DNA from: Vitis vinifera
Taxonomy: Eukaryota > Streptophyta > Magnoliopsida > Vitales > Vitaceae
NCBI RefSeq assembly: GCF_030704535.1
Contig: NC_081810.1
Coordinates: 3,277,501-3,341,500 of the forward strand
DNA length: 64,000 nucleotides
Direction: 5' to 3'
Shown one piece after another: positions 11,801-22,498 of this stretch; position 1 is the first letter of the stretch, and each line of letters begins with the position of its first letter. The position numbers were made by a program, and so were the translations under genes. The notes beneath the pieces were generated by a model. That model had not been told where the DNA came from. It saw nothing but the letters and a program-made list of their open reading frames with translations, and made no database searches.

Positions 11801-12830
11801 TGATTAATGGAATTACTTTAAATTTTCCATATTTTATTCTGCTCGATCGTGTGTCATCGTGATCGGTGGCGTTGAAGACCTGAAGTAGAGGGCCCGAGTG
11901 TGGGAAGTGATAGGGATATGAAGCTAGAGTCAGTGCCACAAAACCAACTCATTATCATCTGAATCATGAGAAAATAAGGGAATTGAAGAAATTAAATAGA
12001 GAGGAAGAGAAATCACGGGACCATTAATGGAAATTAATGAACAGCAAGGAGGACTTGTGAGAGAGGTCGCTAGCAGTTTAAGAGTAGTGTGACAGTGGCA
12101 GAGTGGCACTATGCTTTCTGCAGAGCCTTACCGATGGAGCATGGCATTGTATGATGAGGAAGTAGTGCATGAAGAGAGGTTCATAAATGCGTACTCTGGA
12201 GGAGCCCAGCCCATGCTCTTGGACCATGGATATACAGCAATGTCCCTCATGTAAAACACCAAAAATAAAAAATAAAAATTGCATTTGAGAGTGAATTTTC
12301 TTAAGATTTTGGGCATGCCCCGTGAATTTGGAAAAAGGACCACGAGACCAACTTGTCAATTACGGATGCATTAATGGCTACCTATACTAAGAAGTCAATT
12401 AGGTTAGTTGCCAAGGGGGTGAATCAAAAAGATGGGCACAATCATTTGTACATAAACATGACACGCCTCCTTCAGTCGTGGACAGATTTCCATTGTTCAA
12501 TCCACCTACCAAAGCCTTAATGTTGCATCTGTCCTGCCCAGTGGGCTGTCGATTCACTTCAACACTGGCGGTGGCAGGGCAGCATCACCTTTTTAATGCC
12601 GGTCACCCACAAATTGAATTTTTTTTTTTTTTTTTCAGATTTTGGCTCCCATTAATACAATTTGACTTTCCGGAAGTCCTTAATTTTATTTATTTATATT
12701 TATAATTATTAAAAGAAAAATATTTATAAATTTATATATTTTTGTGTTTAAAAATGATTATACTGATTTTATGTTTTTAATAATAATTTAAATATATGAA
12801 GTATTATTGGGCACATATATTACCAAGGGC
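8852..12830. other. Intergenic DNA without a recognised gene
   Basis: A local direct duplication of about 55 bp lies at 8888-8947 and 8958-9010 (each with ATCCCTAAT and CCCTTTGGAT). A perfect 18-bp palindrome lies at 10482-10499. The rest is AT-rich with short chance ORFs. The less AT-rich stretch at 11840-12600 has no convincing coding frame on either strand. Confidence 0.4.
10482..10499. promoter_or_regulatory. 18-bp perfect palindrome with RY core
   Basis: ATGCACATGCATGTGCAT equals its own reverse complement. The centre, CATGCATG, is the RY motif bound by B3-domain factors in plants. No gene starts nearby, so a regulatory role is only a possibility. Confidence 0.35.
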
Positions 12831-14100
12831 AAACTAGCTGACATGGTTTAGTGCCCTCCATTCCACGCAAGAGGCTTGGGTTTGACTCCAAGGGATCGGT
12901 TCCGATGGTTGGCCAAATATTGGATTATTGAATAAGTAGGTATTTGACATTTTGAGAGCTTAATCATCTTGCTCATCTTTTTTACATGTATTTGTACTTC
13001 TCTTAGCATAAAGCGACTATCAATGATTAAAATATATGACTATCAATGATTAAATTATAATTAATTATATTCCTCTTATTTAAGATATAGGGCTTAGTTT
13101 AGTTCAAATGATGTTTGATCATCTCTTGACCATTTAATAGCTCATTTAATTGACTATAGGAGACGAAGATGTTGCGATCTTCTTTAGGGTTTTTATATAA
13201 TCTCTCACGATGTAGATGACTAGAGCAAAATATGTACTTCAATGATACATATATGATATGATTTATGTTATATGAAAGACTCAGATCATCAAAAATTTAA
13301 CTCAAAATGATGCTAAAACCCTAATTATGAATTTAACATACATTTTGAGTTTAATTTCAAGTATAAAAAAAGAGTATGATGCAAGTTGTAAAAATCATTT
13401 TCAACCAAAGTAGAATAGGGAGTCAATTATACCTAAAGAAAGATTCAACACTTGTGAGACATGAGAAATATTTATACAATGACAAAACAAGAAATTCATG
13501 AGAATTAAAGAAGAAAAATTAATGTTATGGGGAGAGGTAAAGGGCAAGCAATCATGAGGAAGAAGGTTTAGAGCAAATGCAATCAAACTTAGAATGGAAT
13601 TTGGAACTCAAACTGGTAGCAACACATACCTTGAATTTGACATGATTTTTGAAACACTTCTCATAATATTTTTAGGGTAAACTACATATGGCTTTAAAGT
13701 TCAAGAAGTCAAGAGTCCAATGCTTCAAATGATACACAAATCACAACTGAAACAAAGAAGTTATAGTCATTTGAAAATAACTAAATTGAACTAAAAGACT
13801 ATTTTGAATTTGAAATAGTGATTTCAAAAATTAACTTATGATTTCAAAATCCACTTTGAAATTACCTCAATTTTGAAATCACAAACTGTCACTTCAAAAT
13901 TGCATCTTGAAGATATCAGTTAAGCTCCAATAAGATAGGCATAGTTGTGTTGATATTAGAGTGGAATGTTAGGGTATGAAAAGAAAGATAAGTGAGTATC
14001 CAAGATCAAACCAAGTATGCTGAGAAGACTAAATTCAAAGCGTTGTCAACTCCATGATCCATCAAAGTCCTCTATCAAGCAACTATATCTAAATGTTAAA
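12830..14100. other. AT-rich intergenic DNA with a tRNA-like block
   Basis: GGGTTTGACTCC at about 12889-12900 resembles a polymerase III B box, and GGTTTAGTG about 45 bp before it is weakly A-box-like; this could be the head of a worn tRNA-derived SINE. Between 13800 and 13910 the decamers ATTTCAAAAT and ATTTTGAAAT alternate several times. No gene was recognised. Confidence 0.3.
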
Positions 14101-14104
14101 TATT

Positions 14105-14810
14105 AAACAAGATGGCTATGCCCTAACATGAAATGATGCTCTCTGAAATGGTTATGCTCTAGTATGAAATATTAATAACATAAAATAGTCCAATGATCCT
14201 CATATCGCTCGTCGAATGCTCCAATGTAGAGAATAAATCTTATCATCCTTCAAAAGAGGGTTATGCTAGTGTGGGTGATATATCCAAATCAACAATTGTT
14301 GAGAGGGTCATGCCCTAATGTACATCAACGGGTCAACATCAAGCTCTACTCCCAATGCTGAAAATGGAAATATCTCAACATGATCCCAACAACTCTTGAT
14401 CCACATGCTCTATGAGAATGAATGAAGTAGCTAAATTACAATATAAATTTTTTGAAGTGGCTATGCTCCAAGAAAAATCAAATCCTGCCATCGATGAGAG
14501 GGTTATGCCTCAGTATACATCATCATATCAAGATTAATCTCAACTCCTAATGCTAAATATATATATACACAACTCTTGATCCATTATCTTAAAAGAAAAG
14601 TCAACCATCAATGAAAGGAATATGTCCCAATGTGGAGTATCAAGTAGAGTGATTGCATATCCAATAAAAGTGCTCTCTAATGTGGCCATGCCCTACTGTA
14701 AATCACCTCACAACTCCTAATCTATCATGAGAAGGCTATGCTTCAATGTAAGTCATCATCTCAAAAATCCATCATTAATGAAAAGGTTATGCCCTAGCAT
14801 AAGGTCACGT
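14105..14810. repeat. Degenerate repeat field, core GGYTATGCYC
   Basis: About ten copies of a core close to RAGGGTTATGCCCTARTGTA occur with irregular spacing (roughly 40-120 bp), for example near 14115, 14150, 14258, 14303, 14457, 14497, 14616, 14683, 14730 and 14780. Linker phrases such as CATCATC, CAACTCCTAAT and ATGCTC also recur. The copies differ by point changes and indels, so this is an old array. It may be the noncoding interior of an LTR element; no coding frame runs through it. Confidence 0.55.
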
Positions 14811-16780
14811 CACTACTCCTCATCCATCATGCTCCAAATGATCTCCAACCAATCTCAAGTGTCACTCATATGCAAGCTATCAAACACAATGTGTGATATT
14901 ATAGCCTTAGGGTGGTCTTAGGACTCAAGACGTAACGTAAACTAGGGTAATAAGGTGAAAGAAATGAAAAGAAACTAGGCTAAAAAATCTCAATGATAAA
15001 AATCCAAATACCCTTCATGTATGAGATGCAATGCATAGAAAACCTAGATTTTAGTTTGTTTATTTATTTATTTATTTTTAGGTAATTATTTGGGAAATAA
15101 GTTGTCAATAGGAGCATGTTTTACTCTTTTTACTTCTAATATAAAAACTCCAATTTTAAGTTTAGAAAAAAAAAATGAGAGATTTTTTTAAGATTCAATA
15201 AAATATTGCTTTTTATTTCTTTGAAATAAAAAAAAAATTGATTCTTTCCTATTGTTTTATGATTTGTATATGTGAGAACACGTGGATAAGAGTCTAAAAA
15301 ATCATCTTGAGGTGAAATATAAAAACTTAGGGGCAAATCAAAAGGGAAATAATGGGTGAAATCAAATTAATAATGGAATTAATGAAAGGTTAGGGCATCA
15401 ATATTGAAATCAAAATACCCTCTAAAGTTAGTTTGAATGGCACAATCCTTATTCCTTCGTACTAGAGATTCTTGGTCTTAATTCATAATTATTTAAGATT
15501 TTATCATTATCATCTACCCTAAGGTAAATCTACATTCAATAGTAAAAGCTTAAAAATCTTGTGTAAACCCAAATTTCATCTCTATTCAACTATTAGGTAA
15601 TTCAAAATAGAATAAAATAACAAAAGATAAGATATAGATCAACTCTGGGATATGGAAATTAGGTTGATTTCGTTAAACTATGCATTATGATTTCCCTAAA
15701 ACTAATTAAATTATATACCATTTGTTTTGCCTAAAGGTTTGACTTTATATTCACTTGATTTCTATGTCATAATCATTATGTAGGAGAGATGATGGACAGG
15801 TTCAAAGTTGGATTTTGGAACCCCTAATCACGAATAAAATTAATAATTAATAATTATTTTTTGATTTAAATAGGTTTATTTTAAGAAATTTTTATTCATA
15901 TTTTATTCCAATTTATTTAAATTAGGTTTTTTTTTTACCTTTATCAAATAATTAAAACCAATTGAACACGTTAGATTTGATCTTATAGGATAACAACTCG
16001 AAATACTATAAAAGTGTGGTAACTTTATCTCTGATTTTCTTCGTCAAGTTATCATGTATGTATTTAGGCTTTAATATTTTAGTTACAAAGGAGATTTATG
16101 TTGAATAAAAAGTGGATGATAGACTTAGAGGGTGTTTATTTATTTTTAACTTTTTACAGTTTATTTTCAAACTTAATGTTGTTTGTTTTTCTATTTTTTA
16201 ATGACTTATTATAAAATTTTTACTAAATAGAAAATGCCAAAATATTTGGTTTTTTCTAAATAAAAAAAAAGTAATATGTCAATTTTTTTTACTTTTTAAT
16301 GTTTAAATAGAAATAAAATACTACAAAAATAAACAATTTAACACTCAACGCTATTAAGTATTAAAGTTCTATTTAGAATTTAAAAAATAAAAAATAAACA
16401 AACATCACATTACTTCTAGTTGAGTCTAAGGGCATTTTTATAGTCTTTAAGCTCCGTGGTTGAATGTCAAGGTGCAAACACTTTTCAAAATTGTCCACCT
16501 TTTGCATGACTTCTTTAATATGTTTCCAACCTTTAAGTCACATTTATGCCATTTAATCAAAGACTTGTACTTTTGTCAAGTTAGGTTACTAGGTACACCT
16601 ATTCCCTCTAGGTGGTATGGGATAGTAGGAGCAGGGTAGTGTTATGGGATAGTTAGTTTTTGATCCTTTCAAGAGAAATTGAAATGAAATTAAAGTTTGA
16701 CTATTACAACAAGAAACATATATAAATTGTCTAAATATTTTTATCAAAGTATGGATCATAGAAGAAAAGAAATAATAGTT
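14811..16780. other. AT-rich repeat-like intergenic DNA
   Basis: No gene was recognised. A TATTTATTTATTTATTT run lies near 15058-15075. An 11-bp direct repeat TATGGGATAGT occurs twice around 16617-16652. The texture resembles transposon noncoding sequence, but no ends could be placed. Confidence 0.35.
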
Positions 16781-17190
16781 TAGACCTTATTTGTAACTAT
16801 TTTTTAAAATAATTCTGAAAAAATAGTTTTTAAGAACAGTTTTTAAAAACTGTTTTATGATATTTTGTAGAATAAAAGTCTATTTGGGAACCTAAAATTA
16901 TTTTAAACCTATTTTTAATATTTTTAAATATGTTTTAAAAATCATTTTTATGTCCATAACTTTATTTTTAATCGTTATATATGTTTGTATAATTATTCTT
17001 TAAAACAATTTTCAAAAAACAAATGAAAATAACTAAAAAAATTCTCTGAAAACATCCTGATTTTTGTTTTCTGATAATAGAAAACATAAAGAAAACATAA
17101 AACAGTTTTTGATTGTCAAATGTGTTTTTTAGTTTTTTTATTCTAAAAAATATAAAATTGTTCTTGAAAACAGTCGTCAAATAAGACCTT
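16781..17190 (+). mobile_element. MITE, probable hAT-like family
   Basis: Imperfect terminal inverted repeats: left GACCTTATTTGTAACTATTTTT, right (reverse complement) GGTCTTATTTGACGACTGTTTT. The roughly 410-bp interior is AT-rich and noncoding. The block TTTGTATAATTATTCTTTAAAAC in the middle recurs as its reverse complement in the copy at 62609-62974, which shows that the two are members of one family. Target duplications cannot be called with confidence. Confidence 0.6.
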
Positions 17191-17614
17191 ATTATCTTGA
17201 GTTTTTTTTGTTCTCACCTATGAATTTTGATTTTCTCAAAATCCTTATGGGTTTCGATGGTGTATGTGTTAACCAAACTTTTATAAATTTTATGTGGAAA
17301 TCATTATTTACAGAGCCAACCAATTTTGGATCATGAAACATATTTTTTTTCGTTTTTTGATTATTGTTTTATCTTATGGACAACTAAAATATATATGATG
17401 TGATGCATATGAATGATGTAGCAACACATATTTTCAATGTTTCATGATTTCAATCATGTCTATTGCATGATTTTATGAAAATTGCAAAAATATGATTAAT
17501 AATTTAAATATGTGATTATGAAAATCTCAATAAATAATTTTTCTAGTATGTATGTTTATTTACTTGTTTGTTTGAAGATTATTATTTGTGTGTGTGTGTG
17601 TTGTTCAACTTATG

Positions 17615-17924
17615 AAACAAGTGTTGATAAACCCAACGGAGGATCATCACCATGTTTGATTATATGACAAGAGTTTAATAATAAAAGGTTGATGAAGTTT
17701 TTATCCAACGGTATTAAACTTCTTTACGTTTCAATACTTTTATTTTAATAATTATGTCATATTTATATGATTCATGAATTATTATAATTCAACCCAACGG
17801 AGGGATTATAATAATATACTTTTGAATTATATGATTGTAGTTTAGTCCAACGAAAGAACTATGATATGATCTCTTATTTTTATGATTAATGTGAAATCTA
17901 ACTTAATTTTGTTGTAGTTAGATT
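17615..17924. repeat. Array of hairpins with CCAACG loops
   Basis: Four successive inverted repeats each place CCAACG in the loop. H1: stem 17621-17628/17643-17650. H2: 17694-17700/17716-17722, with imperfect outer pairing out to about 17661-17767. H3: 17778-17788/17805-17815, 11 bp perfect, extended outwards to about 17766-17832. H4: 17834-17842/17857-17865 with two G:U pairs. Loops are 14-16 nt. A fifth perfect 9-bp stem, 17895-17903/17916-17924, lacks the loop motif. Stem sequences differ between units while the loop core is kept. Confidence 0.7.
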
Positions 17925-18169
17925 ATTGTAAAGTGTGGTTGTAGACCCTCCATTTTGTCTCTTTAGTATATGTCTTTAAGTTCACTTCCAGTGCTCCACA
18001 GTAGTTTTTGGTGGCCCATTACTACTCATGTAACTTATCTTTTTTGAGCCACTTTGGAGACTTTGGTTGAGAGGTTTATCTGGCCCCACATTATGACATT
18101 GGTTGCCTTTCAAGTTTAGACTACGTTTCACTTGGGTGCACTTTAGGTTAGACTTAGTTAGACCCACCT

Positions 18170-18640
18170 AGTCTCACCCTAGGCTCGTATAGGTATACCC
18201 GACCCATTAGGCACCACCTTAGGCCTATTTAGACACCTTAGGCCCATCTAGGTTCACTTAGGTCCACTTAGGTACACTTGGCCCATTAGGCACCACCTTA
18301 GACCCATTTAGGCATCCTAAGCCCACTTAGGTACACTTGGCCCATTAAACACCATCTTAGGCCCACTTAGGCACCTTAGGCCCATTAAGGTACACTTGGC
18401 TCATTAGGCACCACATTAGGTTCACTTGGCCCATTAGGCACCACCTTAGGCCCATTTAGGTACACTTGGCTCATTAGGCACCACCTTAGGCCAACGTAAA
18501 CACACTTGGCCCATTAGGCACCACCTTAGGCTCACTTAGGCACCTTAAGCCCATATAGGTACACTTGACCCATTAGACACCTTAGGTCCATCTAGGTTCA
18601 CTTAGGCCCACTTAGGCACACTTGGCCCATTAGACATTCT
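18170..18640. repeat. Minisatellite, about 40-bp period with 20-bp subunits
   Basis: About nine copies of CCCATTAGGCACCACCTTAG separated by variable CCCACTTAGGTACACTTGG-type subunits. The clean units are 40 bp long; others carry an extra subunit of about 20 bp. The frequent TAG makes the plus strand noncoding in the repeat, and the period is not a multiple of three. Confidence 0.85.
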
Positions 18641-19974
18641 TAACATGATTTGTATAGTTGCATGACTCATTTATCTCATTTACTTATTTATTTATTTTTT
18701 ATTTTATTATTATTATCAATCACTTTTAGTTAATCATTTGTTATATTTTATTTATTTAGTTATTTTGTTATTTTTTTATTATTTTGTTCATTATCTTGTT
18801 ATTTATTCATTTATCTATTATTATTTTATCATTCTCTGATTTATTTATTTATTCATTAATTTAATTTAATAATTTGATGTTTTTATAGGAAAATCTTCCA
18901 ACCGGAGGAAAAAGAATTTTGAAATTGGTAAGACTTTGAAAATGAAAGGAACTCTTCTAGAGAGCTAAAATAGGGATGAAGGAGTTTTTGGAAAAGATGG
19001 GACTCTTAGGTGATATGCTTTGATTGGTTTTGTTTGAAATTTAAAATGGATTTTTCTGGTAGATGAGAATTCAGAGAGAGGAGGAATCCTTGGGTGGAAT
19101 GGCTGCAATTGCTATAAAAAGCATGGGTTGGTGGTTTTGAAGGATTTTTTTTAAGCAGAGAGGGTTTTCATAGATGAAGAGAAATAAAGAAAAAAAAAAG
19201 GTCTTTATCAAAAGGGACTTTCAGCACGAAAAAGAAGGGAGACAACTCTAGGTATGTTTGCTATAGGTTTCTGTTCATTTTCATGATATTTGTTCTTCAT
19301 CTTCTCTTTTTATTACTGGTATATCATTTGTTTGTATGGTTGAGAATAACCATGGCTACATCGTTGAGTATTGTTGATTATCGATTCGAATGCATGTTTT
19401 ATTTCTATTGATATCCTCCATTGTTCTCTTCCCCTTTCCCGTTGAATAATGAGTGTTATTTGCCGCTTTAATGTTTGGAAATCATGCTTTAGTGCTTGTT
19501 TGAAATCTAAGTCCCTCATTTGCACTTAAGTCTGCTGATTGTAGCATGGAATGTGACTTAATTTAATGATTCTTTACTTTGTTTGATGATCTACTTCGGA
19601 TTATTTAGCATTCTACACATAGTCCTCCCATCCCCGGAGATAGTGTTAGATTATGCCTATTACTTGTCTATTAGTTTTGGGTGGCATGTTTGTTTGCTTT
19701 AGTTGTTGTTAATGTTTAAGAAAGCATGGACGTGTGGGTATAAGACGTTCCTTCATCAATGAAGTCTCCAACAGGAGACATTCTAGGCAATAATCAAAGA
19801 AAACTACGAGTATGTTGTTATGGTTATTCATTGAAACAGAGGAAAGTTGAATATTTAATGCCCGAGAGCACTATAGTTCTGATTCAGACCATATGTCACT
19901 AGAGGTTTTCAATTGCTTAAGTAATATGGGAAACACAATTTGGTGATTTTGCTAATGGGAATTCAAGATTTGGA

Positions 19975-20109
19975 ATGCAGATGCTTGTTTTCCATGCCGC
20001 ACTAGCAGTTCTTATTGCACTTAAATTTGGAGTAACAGGGATTGTTGTAGTGGTGTGCATGTGTGGCTACGTTGCTGCTTTTGCATGGTCTGGGTATATT
20101 GCGTCTTAG
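19975..20109 (+). CDS. Short hydrophobic ORF, origin unknown
   Basis: A 44-residue frame starts MQMLVFHAALAVLIALKFGV and continues with a second hydrophobic stretch rich in Val, Cys and Ala, ending GYIAS. Two helices could span a membrane. It lies in a roughly 1-kb patch (19730-20820) that is less AT-rich than its surroundings. I do not recognise the family. It could be a captured exon of a membrane protein gene, or chance. No splice-joined partner frame was found. Confidence 0.2.
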   Translation: MQMLVFHAALAVLIALKFGVTGIVVVVCMCGYVAAFAWSGYIAS

Positions 20110-22080
20110 CCTCAAGTTCATCCACGTGGTACCGACCTCCAATCATAGAATTCTTATTAGGTGACACCCATGGTCTCTAAGCGATATTGTTATTGGAAAG
20201 AGAACATGAACAATACCCTAATTCCAATCTAAAATCAGAGATTCCATTATGCGCACATAGCATGCCCACACTCAGGAGTTTGAGCAACCTCAGCTATCTG
20301 TGTGGACTGTCGGTGATAAAAAAAAAATTGTGAACTCGTTGATGTGGAGTTCATGTATGTCGCGAAATGAACAAAAAGAAATGGTGCATTTATGTAGGTC
20401 ATTAACACTTTCAGATGCCCCTAAGGAAATTAAATTGATGGGACTGTACCCCATAGTATTAGCAATTTGATGTCTTTTGTTGCTCTAGGCTTTTTGTGAA
20501 AGTCCATGCATAAAAGGGTTAACCAATTTGCATATGGGCAGACATGCTATCATCTTTCATGCAATCAGCAATGCTACAAGGGACAAAATGCATTTGGAAT
20601 TCAATTTCAGCACACAACTCAAAAGGAATTTACAACTCTAACTCCACTATGAATGGACTCCACTAGCAGCTGCATAAAGGATTGAAAACGGGGTGGTTTG
20701 CGTCCTCTTTGAAGCCACATTACAGCATGCAACATGCGTAATATAGAATCAGCCAACCTCTACAAACGATCTTACCTACACACACCATTCACTCATTCTC
20801 AAGGGTAGGCACACCATCCTTCTCTTTCTTTGTTTTGTTAAACGATTCCAGTTTCCTTCAAATTTCATCCTTAAAGAGTTTCTAGATTCATCAAAAATTC
20901 AAATTTCAAGAAACCTCTTATTGCCAGTTTTCATTCAACCATTGACCGTCTAAATTTAAAATTTGTTTAAGCAACTTTAGAATATTTTTAAAAAAAATTC
21001 AAAATTTTTATGACTTTCCTCACTTCTTGAAATTGAATTTAAAGTTCCATTTGAGTTATAAATCCATTCTAGAATAGAAGATATAAATGAGTCTTTAGGA
21101 GGGCTCCGTTTTCACCCAATTCTAGATACCCGAGATATTTTTGAAAAAATAAATACCAAAAAACTTGTTAAATTTAATTCAATATTTTCCCTCAATTTTA
21201 GGCTTCTTTAAATTTGTCTTAGATACATAAAATATTAAAAAAAATGTGCCTTTTGGAAGGAGATATGATTTTTCAAATTCGTTTCTACTGTGCATGTTAG
21301 ATTCTGGACATCTAATTAGATTGAGTGTTTTAAAAATATTTTTTAGTACTATCAACCCTGGATTCATTTTTTATGTGATATAGACACTTTCAACTATGTG
21401 TGTGATTTTTTGTATGATTTTATGTGATCATTTATTATTTTTAAAAAAATCATTTATGCATGTCACTTTTTCTTATCTAATATGGACTTTGTAGAACCCT
21501 TAGATGTCTTTGCTATAATCTGTCATTTGAATAAGTGTTTGTATTTCGGTATGTTGATCTAGATGTGTAGGATTTGTTTGCTAAAATTTTTCGTAATTAA
21601 ATTCCACTCTAAGCCATTTTTTTAGAAATTGTTTTATGATGCTTCCTTTTTCTAACTGCATGCTGATGGTTTTATACTTTACTTGAAATTATTATTATTA
21701 TTGGAGTCATTTGATTTATATTAGCTCAATTTTTGGCTTTGGCATTGTATATCAGACATAATGGATATGTTATATAATTTATGTTTGTGCTAACCACTCT
21801 AGCATTTTTAGAGAAATCTTATAAATTATGCATGCTATCCAGGTATGCTCTCTATCACTTGTTTTTCGGAATTTTATGAACATGCATGTTGTTGTGAGTC
21901 ATATCCATGTATGATTCCATCCTTGAGTGCTTAGACGTATGTTAGATTTGCTTGGATAAAATGCATGTTGTGTACTATATTTCTATACTAACTTTGATGT
22001 TTTATGATAGCACTTGAAAGGTAGTCCAGGTACGCATCCTAAATTTCCTTTGTGATTGTGATTTGATTTCTTGTTTGGCA
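20110..22080. other. Noncoding repeat-like DNA
   Basis: No gene was recognised. CCAGGTATGC (21839) and CCAGGTACGC (22027) recur in similar surroundings, as do GCATGTTGTTGTGAG and GCATGTTGTGTAC, suggesting old internal duplication within a transposon. Confidence 0.35.
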
Positions 22081-22498
22081 TGCTAGTTTTGAAATCACTT
22101 TAGCCTACTTAGGTATCTACAATCAACCAATTAATTGTCTCATTTCCCTTGACTTAACCAGTAGAGACCTCTTTAAGGCTTAGAGGAGTGTTACCTCTTT
22201 GAGGTACCTTCCTAATAAATAACCTAATCCTTAAACCTAGATTTTGGTTTTCAAAGACATGTTTGTCCAAAACTATAGAGTCACTTCTTTAGGGTTTTCT
22301 TTCTTATTTTATTTTCCCTTTTAAATTAAAATAAAATAAGTGGCAACTCCAACTTTTCTAAAACTATTTTTTCATCAATAAAAATGAGTTTCGTCGATTG
22401 AGTGGGGACGCACGTGAAAAATGCGGGTCCATAGTGGTGTTAAATATTGTCATGATATAAAATAATTTTCCTTTTGAATTAAATTTTATTTTGTAGCA

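Larger units (their letters stand above)
17261..22445 (+). mobile_element. LTR-retrotransposon-like noncoding segment (boundaries uncertain)
   Basis: This stretch holds a hairpin array (17615-17924), a 40-bp-period minisatellite (18170-18640), a T-rich tract, a promoter-like TATAAAAA at 19113-19120 followed by a purine-rich leader, and long noncoding DNA. The last 350 bp (22090-22440) includes GTGGCAACTCC and GTGGGGACGCACG phrases that I associate with the ends of grape gypsy-type LTRs. A copia remnant follows immediately. No long ORF is present. Whether this is one large LTR or several nested pieces cannot be decided by eye. Confidence 0.4.

Noticed and set aside
12078..12359. 93- and 71-codon minus-strand ORFs
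   Set aside because: Two frames overlap each other, and neither shows a domain, signal peptide or plausible splice partner.
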